Source: CAIVAT01 sp037128705 (lineage in GTDB: Bacteria; Bacteroidota; Bacteroidia; Bacteroidales; FEN-979). Taken from it: a stretch of DNA of 64,000 bases. The DNA is taken from contig JBAXVX010000021.1 in NCBI GenBank assembly GCA_037128705.1, positions 10,224-74,223 of the forward strand. Direction: 5' to 3'. The position numbers and the translations under genes are program-made. Below the pieces are notes generated by a model. The model saw only the letters and a list, made by a program, of their open reading frames with translations. It was not told the DNA's origin and searched no databases. The first letter of the stretch is position 1. Each line of letters begins with the position of its first letter. Below, in pieces: positions 17,581 through 27,474 of the stretch.

Positions 17581-20439
17581 TTAATTGATGACGGGTAATA
17601 AAATATAGACGCCCATTACATCCATCGGAAGGATGGGTTCAACCACTTTATAGACATTGCCCTTCAGTAGTTTCCTAACACGGATATGGGAATCCACCAG
17701 GTTTTCGGCACGTTTAGTGGCAATGGGATCGGTAATTCTCCTGAAAAAGACGGGATCGTGAACCCATTTCAACTCCTCCTCCAGCCAATATTTTTGCTCA
17801 CCCAGCTCTACATTCATCGAAGGGGCGGCATGCTGGAGTAATTCGAGCGCTTTCTCATGACCGATTTCATTGTTTTGCGAAACATCACCGGAGTATCCCC
17901 ATAGCCACATCTCTTCGGCTACGATCTCCTTACTGTATGATTGTTCTGCTATTACATTGCGGACACGGAACTGAAAAAGAACCGTTTTTTCGGCGATCAT
18001 ATAAGTTCGCACCACTGCGGCCCGGGCAGCCGAACTTCCTGTTTTGTTGAGCGCGTTGTTGAGGAGAGTTTGTGACAGATTTTCCGTAAAGGGATGGTTT
18101 CGCCCGAGATAATGATACCCTTCGGGTGTGGGTGATTTGAAAGAAACAAGGATTTCGTTCTTGTCGGTCAGGAATTCTCTGAGACGCTGCGGGATGTTGA
18201 TGGTAAAAATCTTAAATCCTTCCTTCTTTTCCTCTACCTGGACGCCCAGGAATCGCAATCCTTCGGTAACGAAATGTTCCACGGTTTTCACATCACCGAT
18301 GGCATCGTCCATTGCCTTCAGGTCTCCTTCAATTTCGTTGGCTTTTATGGTATTCTGTGCAAAGATGCTACGGGAAACAGTTTCACGGTTTGCCGCTTCC
18401 TCAAGGGAAGAAGAGACTTTTTTCTTTTCAGTTTCTATCTCTTCGGCCTCAAACAGGGATAACTGTTCATCAACCTGCCTTACCTGAACTGCAGGTTTGA
18501 GCAAAACGGCATTCATAACAGCCTGCATCACAGTTGAACTATTCTCCGGGAAGGGGATGGTAATCCCGGTTGACCTCCTGATGGCGACAGCTTTACGGAT
18601 GAGCACTTCGAGGACAACTCCGTCGATGGGATTATTGCTCCCGTATAACAATGCCACTTCCACCGACGGTGATTGCTGGCCGAACCGGTCAATACGTCCT
18701 TCGCGCTGTTCGAGGCGGTTGGGGTTCCATGGTAGGTCATAGTGAAGTAGTGCATTGAATCCCTGCTGCAGGTTAATACCTTCGCTCAGACAGTCGGTAG
18801 CAATAAGCAGCCTACGGTCAGAATGATTCATCAGGTCGATCTTTTCCTTGCGGAGTTCGTCGTTCAGTTCGCTGGTAATTACCTCGATATGCAGGTTCCT
18901 GTAAGCGCGACCTGTAAGACCCTGTTTAAATATTGTGCCGAGGTAGTTTGCCGTTTGAATGTACCGGCAAAAGATGATTGGGTTGTAGCCGCGATCAATC
19001 CAGTTTTTGATCTTGAAAAGCGCTTCTCTGGCCTTTTGATCATGTTCAAGCCCGCGGATTTGTTCCATCCGTTTCGCAAAGCCCTGCAGCCGTCTGGATT
19101 CACTTTCTTCAACCGTACCAGATTTTCCCAGGGCAGACAGCGAGAGATTGTCATCTGACTCATGGTTCGCATCCATGATATTGTTGTTTTCCAGGTCGGG
19201 ATCCTCCTGATCTGATTCAATGTCCTCCCCGGCAAGCCTTTTTTTCTCTGCCTTCGCTTTAAGCATGACCATACCGGCAGCAGGACTGCTCATCACACCC
19301 CGCAGTAAAGCCAGGGCATCCCAATAAGTGTAGCGTTGTTTTCGCCTGTCATAGCTGTTTCCTGCCACTATATTGCGCGCATAGGATAAGATTTCGTTGA
19401 AGAGGTCACCATAAGTCCCACCTACTTTATAGGCAAGCTCTTCCGGATTCCGGTCGGGGAATTTTGTCTCTTCATCCAGCCACTTCATGATATCACCCCG
19501 CCTGCGTTGAACAAAATACCTGGCAACATCCTTTCGTTCGTTTTCATTGGCCTGCGTAATATCCAACTGACCGAATTCAGGTTTCAGAAATTCAAGCAAC
19601 GACTGGAACTCTTCCTGTTTCCCGCTATGAGGGGTTGCCGTGAGAAGTATTATATGTTTGTCCTTTTTACCGGAGAGTTCGTGGAGCAAATCATGTCGTA
19701 ATTGCTGGGAGTGGTTTGCACCAGCTGGTTTTGCACAGCTGTGGGCTTCATCAACCAGGATCATTTCTGGGCAATGGTCGAGGAAGACCTGCCTTTTGCT
19801 TCCCGATTTGATATAATCAATGGAGATTACCTGGAAAGGGTAGGCTCGAAAAATGTTCTCGTGGGTCCGGAGTTTTCGTTCAAGGCCGGTAGCTGTTCCT
19901 GAACGGATGATCACAGCTTCGATACCGAATTTGCTTTTCAGCTCATCCTGCCATTGATCGCAGAGGTGGGGCAGGCAGATCACTGCGAATTGCCTGATCT
20001 CTTTGCGGTCAAAAAGCTCTTTGGCAATCAGCAACCCTTCGATGGTTTTCCCGACGCCGACATCATCTGCAATTAATAGTCTTACAACATCCTGTCTGAG
20101 CGCCATGATCAATGGCACCATCTGGTATGCCCTTGGCCTGAAAGAAAGTCGGCCCATGCAGCGGAAAGGACCTGCTGCATTTCTGAAGGAAAGACGGGAT
20201 GCATTGTATAAAAGTTTTGCCGACCGGAAATCGCCCAGGTCATCAATGTCAGGTTTATTGAAATCATAAGATACGGGATTATCATTTTCAAACCCCAGCG
20301 GTTTATAGATTCCCGTAATCTCTTCGTCAGATCCGCCAAGGGGTTTCAGCAGGAGGAGCTCTTTATCCTCCGAAGGCAGAACGACCCATGGCCTGTCTCT
20401 CAGCGTTACCAGGCTTCCTGGTTTAAAATCAAATGACAT
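17581..20439 (-). CDS. SNF2-like helicase resembling DrmD of DISARM
   Basis: A 952-aa protein. Motif I is LLIADDVGVGKTIE (about residues 122-134), motif II is MILVDEAHSC, the SAT motif is LLTATPHSGK, and motif VI is LEQREGRIDRFGQ. A short beta-type N-terminus precedes the helicase core and a coiled region follows it. Size, motif forms and pairing with a large N6-adenine methylase match DrmD of class 1 DISARM. It probably translocates on double-stranded DNA. It lies 6 bp from the DUF1998-type helicase and 7 bp from the methylase, so the three form one operon. Confidence 0.75.
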   Translation of the reverse strand: MSFDFKPGSLVTLRDRPWVVLPSEDKELLLLKPLGGSDEEITGIYKPLGFENDNPVSYDFNKPDIDDLGDFRSAKLLYNASRLSFRNAAGPFRCMGRLSFRPRAYQMVPLIMALRQDVVRLLIADDVGVGKTIEGLLIAKELFDRKEIRQFAVICLPHLCDQWQDELKSKFGIEAVIIRSGTATGLERKLRTHENIFRAYPFQVISIDYIKSGSKRQVFLDHCPEMILVDEAHSCAKPAGANHSQQLRHDLLHELSGKKDKHIILLTATPHSGKQEEFQSLLEFLKPEFGQLDITQANENERKDVARYFVQRRRGDIMKWLDEETKFPDRNPEELAYKVGGTYGDLFNEILSYARNIVAGNSYDRRKQRYTYWDALALLRGVMSSPAAGMVMLKAKAEKKRLAGEDIESDQEDPDLENNNIMDANHESDDNLSLSALGKSGTVEESESRRLQGFAKRMEQIRGLEHDQKAREALFKIKNWIDRGYNPIIFCRYIQTANYLGTIFKQGLTGRAYRNLHIEVITSELNDELRKEKIDLMNHSDRRLLIATDCLSEGINLQQGFNALLHYDLPWNPNRLEQREGRIDRFGQQSPSVEVALLYGSNNPIDGVVLEVLIRKAVAIRRSTGITIPFPENSSTVMQAVMNAVLLKPAVQVRQVDEQLSLFEAEEIETEKKKVSSSLEEAANRETVSRSIFAQNTIKANEIEGDLKAMDDAIGDVKTVEHFVTEGLRFLGVQVEEKKEGFKIFTINIPQRLREFLTDKNEILVSFKSPTPEGYHYLGRNHPFTENLSQTLLNNALNKTGSSAARAAVVRTYMIAEKTVLFQFRVRNVIAEQSYSKEIVAEEMWLWGYSGDVSQNNEIGHEKALELLQHAAPSMNVELGEQKYWLEEELKWVHDPVFFRRITDPIATKRAENLVDSHIRVRKLLKGNVYKVVEPILPMDVMGVYILLPVIN

Positions 20440-20445
20440 GCAACA

Positions 20446-23400
20446 TTATTTAACAGGTTTAAAAATATCAGGTCGTTTTGCTATGAAACCGGGTAATGAG
20501 TCTTTGTAATACCAAGAAAGCACCTGGTAACCCGAATTCGTGAGCGCTTTGCGCTTTTCCTGATCGTCAAGCTTAATAGCAGGATCGTCATGGGGTGTTC
20601 CATCACAAAATAACATGATATTGGGCTTATAAAGGAAATCAGGCCGGACGTACATTTTTTCCACTTTGGGTTGGGCCTCATCCGGGAGCCGCAACCCATT
20701 TTTATAAACGTACTTCAGGAATTCATCTTCAGTACTGCTGTTCGGATCCCTTCCTGCCTGCATGGCAAAGTAGTGTTCATCATAGCTTGTAAAATTGGGT
20801 GTGGTCAACACCTCAACTGTTGATTGCATGAGCATTCGCAATGCTTCACGGACCAGATTGCGGTCAATTTCACGGTGATGATGCTGGTTGTAATAGCTCA
20901 GCAGGTCATCATAGGTGGCAGGAACCAAATCCTCCTCAGGGATTTCAATGCCATCTCTTACAAAACATAAATCAAACGCATATTTCATAATGGCTTTGTA
21001 CACGGCAGGAGAACCAACAATCTGGGAAAGCACCCCAAGGCTTCCTTCAGAGGCTTCATAAAGGAAAATATTGGGGGTTTCAATGTCACCCATGATCGTT
21101 GCGCCAATTTCATTTGCTTCAACCTGGAAATAGGCTTCAATGGCCCTTTTCAAGGCATACATCAGCGTGATAACCCCGGACTTTCCACTCGTAAGACCAA
21201 GCGACCTGACGGGTTGCATATAAAGCGCATTTGCCGTATTTGAAGTATAAAGTTTCACGCGCCTGATATCGTCGGAGGCTCCCTCTTCATGTTCCTGCCC
21301 CTTATTTTGCCAATAACCGTTTTTAAGATGGAGTGCAAATCCGTTTTCCGGTGAGGATTTCCACTTGAAATTTACGTGTACCAGCCGGGCCGATGGAATA
21401 GCATGGATATGCAGCAGTTTTTCATCTGCCAGCATTACATGTGCTTCCATGATATTATCAAAACCACCATCGACGGAGAAAAAGGTCTTCGTGTCGAAAC
21501 CCCTGCGCACCCGTTCCTCTTCCTGGCAGGTGATTCGCTGTAATTCATAGGCTCTGGTTTCCGACAATTCGACCAGGTCGGAATGGTCATATTTATCCAT
21601 GCCCTGGTCAAGGTTGATGTTCACTATCGGATCTACGTTAAAACTATATTGGTCCTTCATCATAATATACCCGGAATAGGGAGAAATCTTGGCCCTTTCC
21701 AGATTAGTCTCAGCTTCAGTCAGGATGATTCGGTCAATCCTGTATTTTGCGCCATCATGGTAGATGATATTTCGTGGTCCGAATTCATTCAGGGCAACCA
21801 CCCGGGACCTTGATACATATTCACCGGACGCTTCGGCATTTTCAAGAAAAACCCTTATTGGCAATCTTGTAAAACCGTATCCGGGAAGCAAGCCTTCGGC
21901 GGCCAGATACCGGTATGGGGAAAATTCTGACTGATCCTTATTTGATGAACTTGGAGCGTTGCCTTTTTTATCCTTTGGGTCGTTCAACAGAAGGTCTCTT
22001 TGTCTTTCCGCCTGGAACAGGATGCGGTATGCCTCTCTCTTTTTATCATGTCCATCGGCATAAATCCTGTTTTCGATGATTGATGTGGCCTCTTTGATCT
22101 GGGTTTGTGCAACCCGGTATAATTTCCGCCAACGATTGAACGCCATGTCGAATTCGGCAGAAAATCTATCAATTGCCGTCTTAATCCACTCAGCTGTGAG
22201 CCATTCGGGTAATCGCGCTGCAAATTCAGTGACTTTATATAGGTCGGCAATAGCACGATTGAAATTATCCCTAACCTTCTCCTTTTGTTCATTTGTCAAT
22301 GTAAGTGCATTTTTCACCCCATCGTTAATGGGCAGCACTAACAAATTTTCCCTATCGATAATATGCCCAACAGAATTGCTTAACCCCGCAATAGGATGTC
22401 GTGTAAGAATAGAGGCATAAAGGTGGCTTGTAAGCAATTCCTGGTTCAGGAGATCAAGACGGGGTGGCGTTACAGTACCGGCAACCATCTGAGCGGGTTG
22501 CGCGTAATAATGTCGATCGTGCGGACTGAAATTGGAGCAATAGACCATGACCAGTGCAGCCTGGCCACTGCGCCCTGCACGTCCGCTGCGCTGAGCATAA
22601 TTTGAAGGTGAAGGTGGAACATTTCGCATATGTACCACATCAAGGTCTGAAATATCTATACCAAGTTCCATAGTAGGTGAGCAAAACAACACGCTGGTCT
22701 TGCCCGACCGGAAATCAGTTTCACGCTCCTTACGTTTCTGGGAATTTATTTGTCCGGTGTGTTCACGCCCTTCAATTTGCTTTATGGCATTGAAATTTGT
22801 ACGGTAAAAATCCCTGAAGTATTCATTGACCTGTGGTGATCCTTGTTTGCTATAACTGCGTTGTTTAATATGGTCGAGTCTAATACTGGTTCCATCTCCA
22901 CGATGCCATAAAATAGCATCGACCTTAAGCTGGTAGATAAACACATCATCCCCACTATCGGCCCTGACAAGTTTTCGGGTAAGCCACCCAGCTTCGCACA
23001 GGAAGTTGAGCAACTCGTACATTCGCTGCTGGTAATGTTCTTTTCCTCTGAGATCAATTTCCGATTCCCTTGCAATACGCTTGAAATATCTGCCGAAAAC
23101 ACTTTGATAGCCTGCGCTGACCGTATAAAGATTGGCGGCTGTACTGGCCAGTTTTTCAACACGGATAAAGGTTGGCAATTCAATCTTTTCCGAATCATCA
23201 AGCGTCCAGGGTTGCCTGAGTTTTTCCCTAATCTTTTTAGCATTCTGGCTGATCACCGCAGGTTCAAGCATCGAAAATCCGAGAGCATAAGCTTTCCTGA
23301 AATAATCAAATACCTGGTGAAGCACCTCGACACGCTTCCTTTCACCAAATGCAGAAAGTATCTCATTGGTTCCCCAAAGGGCATTGTCAATGGATGATTC

Positions 23401-25614
23401 TTGCAGATGACGATATTCAATGGCAATTAACCCACACTGCTCCAGGTTGGGCATAACCACACGCCAGCTTCTCCTGAGGTCATAAAGGAGCCGGTACATG
23501 ATGAGGTCTTTGAAGGCATCTTCATTGTCCTTTTTGGGTCCCGGAAACAGAGCAGGATTTTTCGCAAACTGCTCTTGTGGAATATTCAGTTTTGCAAACA
23601 CCCGGTCTGCGATGTTAGAATAGTCGAGTGTGGTGAACTCATCAATTGCCTGGAAAATGGCTGCTCGAAGCTGACCTACTTTAATGAAGTCATTGAAATG
23701 ACCCGATTGCAAAGAGGCATCCTGCCGGTTATCAGTAAAACTCAATAGTTTCTGTCTTTCCGATGATTCGTTGAACGAGAGCATCTGCCTGATTGTCTCA
23801 AAGGCAAGAACAGTCGTGGCCGTGCTGCGTCCTTCTCCACCTAACTTGATCAGTTTGGTATATTCACCGGTTTGTCTATCGAACAGGGTTCCAGAAGTAG
23901 GATCAAAAAGCAGGGGCTTGGCAATATACCAGCCAGAAAATTCTTTCTCCTGATCAAATGAAAAATTGCCGGTTTTATCAAACCAGATCTTCCGGGGGAT
24001 CCTGTTTTTGCGTTCTTTTTTCAGAGTGGCAGTTCCGTCTCTTCGAGGCGGATTGAACCAGGTTTCAGGCAGTGCTTCCAGGTCCCGATCTTCATCCCAA
24101 ATAGGTTCGTTATCCTCCTTGTGTTGAATAAAGATATAGCCATCCAGCGAATCTTCTTCCTCCTCCTCATCTCCTGTATTATAGAATTCCCTTGGAACAA
24201 TGCTATTGCCAGAGAAATTCAACTGCACACAATAGAATTCATGGCCAGAGTACCGGCTAAAAACGAGTGGATAGATGAAACTTTTATCCGTCTCGGAATA
24301 GAGGCCGGCATCCATCAGCAGTTCACGGCTGTCCTGGTTTGCAAGAGTGGCATAGACAGAGCCTGTTTGTGCAAAAAACTGATGAATACGGTAGGGGAGG
24401 TATGTTTTCTTCAGTGCAGGATTTTCGTTTAGTTTATTAACCCAGTCGAGCAATTCCTGTAAATGAACCAAGCACCTGGCCTCATCCTCACTAAAGAATT
24501 CCGAAAGTTGCCTTGCAATTTCCGGAATTGTGACCGGTTTTCGTCGGATGTATTGCCCCTCCCTGACTTCCAGTGCGACTTCCTCTTCAAGCCAGTTTGC
24601 AGTAGGGTGGTTTTCCAGGTCTTCTGGTGGACCACCAACTAAAATAGACCTGTTAACAGCAGCCTTGACCTGTTCAGGGGTGACCGACATTCCATTTCCA
24701 AGACTCCGGACAAGGTATTCATTCACGATCTGGTTGCCTGATATGGTTTTACCGAAAATAAGGGAGGCGATCCGGGCAACTTCCACTTTTTGTTCCTGTA
24801 ATGTTGATGTCTCGGAGGAGATCATTGTTGCCGACGTTCCGATGGTTGTAATTGTATTGTGGGCCCCCGACCTGATCCTGCGGATAAGCAGGGCGACATC
24901 AGCACCTTGTCGTCCGCGATACGTATGCAATTCATCAAAAACAAGGAATTGGATGTTGGCAAGGAAGTTATTCCGGATCTCCACATCCCTGCCTCCTCTG
25001 GTCATCAGGAGTTCCAGCATCATATAGTTGGTGAGAATGATATGCGGAGGGTTATTTCGCATTCCTTCCTTGGTTTCCTCATCCTCCTGTCCGGTGAATT
25101 GCCCGAAGGTTATAGGAAAATCAGCCTTTTGCTGCTCTTCGTATTTTATTTTATAATCATTGATCGCCTTGTATTGTGAGTTTATCAGAGCATTCATCGG
25201 GTAAACGATCACCGCTATGGTTTTATCCTGCAATGCACCGCCAAGTTTCAGGATTTCATTAAAAATAGTCACCAGGAAAGTAAGCGATTTGCCCGAACCC
25301 GTCCCGGAGGTTACAATAAAATCCTTCCCATCCGCACCCAGTTCGATCGCCTCTGATTGATGTCGGTAAAGCTGATATCCAGAAAATATTTTATTTAGTT
25401 CCGGATGGATTGTTCCGGTCCTAGTGAGTTCTTCAATGGTTTTCCCCTTTTCGAAAGTTGGGTTAAACTGGATAAGTGGTTCGGGCCAGAGACGCTTATC
25501 CTGAATTTCCTTATCAACAAACTTTCTGATACCAGGATCTTTGATGTTGATAAAACTCTTGATGTATTTTTTATAGTTTTCAATGAGATCGTGGTGGAAG
25601 TGGAGGATGTTCAT
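20446..25614 (-). CDS. Giant DEAD-type helicase with DUF1998 region and nuclease-like C-terminus
   Basis: A 1722-aa protein. Walker A is VTSGTGSGKS (residues 101-110), motif II is VFDELHTY (about 226-232), the SAT motif is GTSATMIS, and motif VI is YAQRSGRAGRSGQ. The region after about residue 1350 looks like DUF1998 (EANEIGATIMGD, then LYEASEGSLGVL). The last 80 residues (IMLFCDGTPHDDPAI, then GYQVLSWYY) resemble a Vsr/PD-(D/E)XK-type fold often attached to such helicases. The content corresponds to DrmA plus DrmB of DISARM in one chain, or to DruE of Druantia; I cannot choose. It is the first gene of the block, 80 bp downstream of the WYL gene. Confidence 0.75.
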   Translation of the reverse strand: MNILHFHHDLIENYKKYIKSFINIKDPGIRKFVDKEIQDKRLWPEPLIQFNPTFEKGKTIEELTRTGTIHPELNKIFSGYQLYRHQSEAIELGADGKDFIVTSGTGSGKSLTFLVTIFNEILKLGGALQDKTIAVIVYPMNALINSQYKAINDYKIKYEEQQKADFPITFGQFTGQEDEETKEGMRNNPPHIILTNYMMLELLMTRGGRDVEIRNNFLANIQFLVFDELHTYRGRQGADVALLIRRIRSGAHNTITTIGTSATMISSETSTLQEQKVEVARIASLIFGKTISGNQIVNEYLVRSLGNGMSVTPEQVKAAVNRSILVGGPPEDLENHPTANWLEEEVALEVREGQYIRRKPVTIPEIARQLSEFFSEDEARCLVHLQELLDWVNKLNENPALKKTYLPYRIHQFFAQTGSVYATLANQDSRELLMDAGLYSETDKSFIYPLVFSRYSGHEFYCVQLNFSGNSIVPREFYNTGDEEEEEDSLDGYIFIQHKEDNEPIWDEDRDLEALPETWFNPPRRDGTATLKKERKNRIPRKIWFDKTGNFSFDQEKEFSGWYIAKPLLFDPTSGTLFDRQTGEYTKLIKLGGEGRSTATTVLAFETIRQMLSFNESSERQKLLSFTDNRQDASLQSGHFNDFIKVGQLRAAIFQAIDEFTTLDYSNIADRVFAKLNIPQEQFAKNPALFPGPKKDNEDAFKDLIMYRLLYDLRRSWRVVMPNLEQCGLIAIEYRHLQESSIDNALWGTNEILSAFGERKRVEVLHQVFDYFRKAYALGFSMLEPAVISQNAKKIREKLRQPWTLDDSEKIELPTFIRVEKLASTAANLYTVSAGYQSVFGRYFKRIARESEIDLRGKEHYQQRMYELLNFLCEAGWLTRKLVRADSGDDVFIYQLKVDAILWHRGDGTSIRLDHIKQRSYSKQGSPQVNEYFRDFYRTNFNAIKQIEGREHTGQINSQKRKERETDFRSGKTSVLFCSPTMELGIDISDLDVVHMRNVPPSPSNYAQRSGRAGRSGQAALVMVYCSNFSPHDRHYYAQPAQMVAGTVTPPRLDLLNQELLTSHLYASILTRHPIAGLSNSVGHIIDRENLLVLPINDGVKNALTLTNEQKEKVRDNFNRAIADLYKVTEFAARLPEWLTAEWIKTAIDRFSAEFDMAFNRWRKLYRVAQTQIKEATSIIENRIYADGHDKKREAYRILFQAERQRDLLLNDPKDKKGNAPSSSNKDQSEFSPYRYLAAEGLLPGYGFTRLPIRVFLENAEASGEYVSRSRVVALNEFGPRNIIYHDGAKYRIDRIILTEAETNLERAKISPYSGYIMMKDQYSFNVDPIVNINLDQGMDKYDHSDLVELSETRAYELQRITCQEEERVRRGFDTKTFFSVDGGFDNIMEAHVMLADEKLLHIHAIPSARLVHVNFKWKSSPENGFALHLKNGYWQNKGQEHEEGASDDIRRVKLYTSNTANALYMQPVRSLGLTSGKSGVITLMYALKRAIEAYFQVEANEIGATIMGDIETPNIFLYEASEGSLGVLSQIVGSPAVYKAIMKYAFDLCFVRDGIEIPEEDLVPATYDDLLSYYNQHHHREIDRNLVREALRMLMQSTVEVLTTPNFTSYDEHYFAMQAGRDPNSSTEDEFLKYVYKNGLRLPDEAQPKVEKMYVRPDFLYKPNIMLFCDGTPHDDPAIKLDDQEKRKALTNSGYQVLSWYYKDSLPGFIAKRPDIFKPVK

Positions 25615-25675
25615 AAAGATTATTTTCTAAATATTTCTTAAAATCACTTTAAAACACGCTAATGTATTGGCTAAT

Positions 25676-25694
25676 ACCGTAATTATATTACGGT
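25676..25694. promoter_or_regulatory. Palindromic operator before the defence operon (probable WYL-protein site)
   Basis: ACCGTAAT-TAT-ATTACGGT is a perfect 8-bp inverted repeat with a 3-bp spacer. It touches the WYL stop codon and lies 62 bp before the start of the giant helicase gene. On the minus strand a TACATTAG at 25659-25666 is a near match to a -7 element, which would place the palindrome over the -33 region. The same core recurs before the WYL gene. Confidence 0.7.
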
Positions 25695-26746
25695 TAGCTA
25701 TAATTTTCTACCATTCTATTCAGCATTAGTTTCATCCTTTCTTTCAGCCATCCTGGGGAAATCACCTTTGCATTATCCCGTGACCCAAGAATGAAGGAAA
25801 TAAACTCATAGGTTGGATGCAATTCAAACCCGACCACCACCTTATCTTTTGTCTCCTTCAATAACCGTTGGCTATAATGGATCGGTTGGGTGATGAGATA
25901 CTGCGCTTGCTGTTTAGTGAATTCGATTTTAATTTTGGGCGGTTTCGACTGGGGAGCGATGATTCCAATGGTGTATTTGAAATATTCGCGCGGATCGAAA
26001 TCTGATTTGCGATAAGGATTCTCCAATGGTTCGATCGATTTGAGCCGATCGAGGCCAAAGGTGCGGATATCCTTTTCGTTTTCATCCCAGCCAATCACAT
26101 ACCATCGGTTATTATATTCTTTCACCAGGTAAGGGTGAAGAATTCGGAATGTGGCCGGTGGAGCTTTGATCTTAGATTTGCTCTTGTTGGCGGAGGGTTG
26201 CGGTTTAAATGCTTTAAATGACAAGTGTTCGATACGGATGACCTTTTTTTCTTTAATCGCCCGGATGATTGGCTCGATATAACCGGTTCCTTCAATGTAG
26301 GGTGGGGTTTCGAACTGGACATACTCCTCAAACTCTTCCATGCTAAGGATGCGCCTGACATCTACAACGTCAATAATACGGTCAATGGCTTCTGCATAAC
26401 GCTTTACCATATGAAAACCCCGGTACTGCCGAAGGATTTTGGCAGCAAATTCAATGGCATCGATGTCTTCCTCTTTTACCTGGATGTTTGAAATAGAGAA
26501 CTCAGGATCCTCATAATAATATCCGCGTTTCATGCGATCGTACCGGATGGGGGCATAATATCCCGGTTCAGGATCATCCTTCATGGCCTTCAGATCCTTT
26601 TCAATGGTTGACCTGGAGATTTGCTGGTCAAGCCGCTGGCTGCATCGCTCAATCAGGTACTCAATACCGGGATAAGACCGCTGTTTGTTGCGGATGCATG
26701 CATCGATAACCTGGTAGCGGGCGAATGAATGTTTTGTAACAGGCAT
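25694..26746 (-). CDS. WYL-domain transcriptional regulator
   Basis: A 350-aa protein. Residues 1-60 look like a winged helix (SRSTIEKDLKAM); a WYL domain follows at about 140-225 with NNRWYVIGWDENEKD and RTFGLDRLKSI, and a WCX-like C-terminus. WYL proteins such as BrxR and CapW repress defence operons and may sense nucleic-acid ligands. It lies upstream of, and on the same strand as, the giant helicase gene. A palindrome with the core CGTAAT-N3-ATTACGG lies before both this gene and the operon, which supports autoregulation and control of the defence block; this is inference. Confidence 0.85.
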   Translation of the reverse strand: MPVTKHSFARYQVIDACIRNKQRSYPGIEYLIERCSQRLDQQISRSTIEKDLKAMKDDPEPGYYAPIRYDRMKRGYYYEDPEFSISNIQVKEEDIDAIEFAAKILRQYRGFHMVKRYAEAIDRIIDVVDVRRILSMEEFEEYVQFETPPYIEGTGYIEPIIRAIKEKKVIRIEHLSFKAFKPQPSANKSKSKIKAPPATFRILHPYLVKEYNNRWYVIGWDENEKDIRTFGLDRLKSIEPLENPYRKSDFDPREYFKYTIGIIAPQSKPPKIKIEFTKQQAQYLITQPIHYSQRLLKETKDKVVVGFELHPTYEFISFILGSRDNAKVISPGWLKERMKLMLNRMVENYS

Positions 26747-26804
26747 AGGCTGTGGAATTGGGCTGATACAAACGCTGCAGGTGATGTTTCCTTTTGCAAC
26801 ATAT

Positions 26805-26841
26805 CAAATGTATAACTAAATGTGAACGTAATAACATTACG
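26805..26841 (-). promoter_or_regulatory. WYL gene promoter with overlapping operator
   Basis: TACATTTG (minus strand, 26805-26812) matches the -7 element. CGTAAT-AAC-ATTACG (26827-26841) is an inverted repeat at the -33 position, where the TTTG box is poor. The half-sites are those of the palindrome before the defence operon. Confidence 0.6.
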
Positions 26842-27474
26842 GAAAAAAAATCGTGACACGTGTTGCGCCATGATAAGCCCGTGAAAAGGGGATAATGTTG
26901 TTCATTGAAACTTTTCGAAGAAACCCAGTAGGTAGCCAATCCTATCCGGCAAAGACCAACCATCGGCCGGAAGCGAGTCTTGCATAGTAGGTAGAAATGC
27001 CTGCATGAAGCGTAGACAGCGATTACAAAAGCTATGCTAAGGGCCTCGTAAGACGTTTATTGATGGAGTTTCTGCTGCCACGTGTGCAGGAACAGAACCA
27101 TAAGCACGCAAGGGTGAGTGTGAAGGTCCATCCGGGGTATTGCGACAGAGCAAATGTAAACGGGGGTTTCACGGGAACATGGGAGAGCCTCCTGCTTCCC
27201 CGACGATAACCAACCAGTAATAGGGCAACTGGTCGACCCAAGCCCAGGTATACCGAAGGCGTCTCACCGATGGTATAAGCGAACCAATGAGACCGTCAGG
27301 GGTATCCGTACCGAGCGATGAGTGAAGGGAAGGAGAAGAGCAAAGGCAGTCTTAGTGCTTTCATAGTACCGAAGGAAAGTCGGCGAACCTGACCGAGGGA
27401 GCCGGTGAGTAGGGAAGGGAAGCATCGGGTTAAGGAATTGATTTTGAGAAACACGAATTTGTACACAGGAACAA

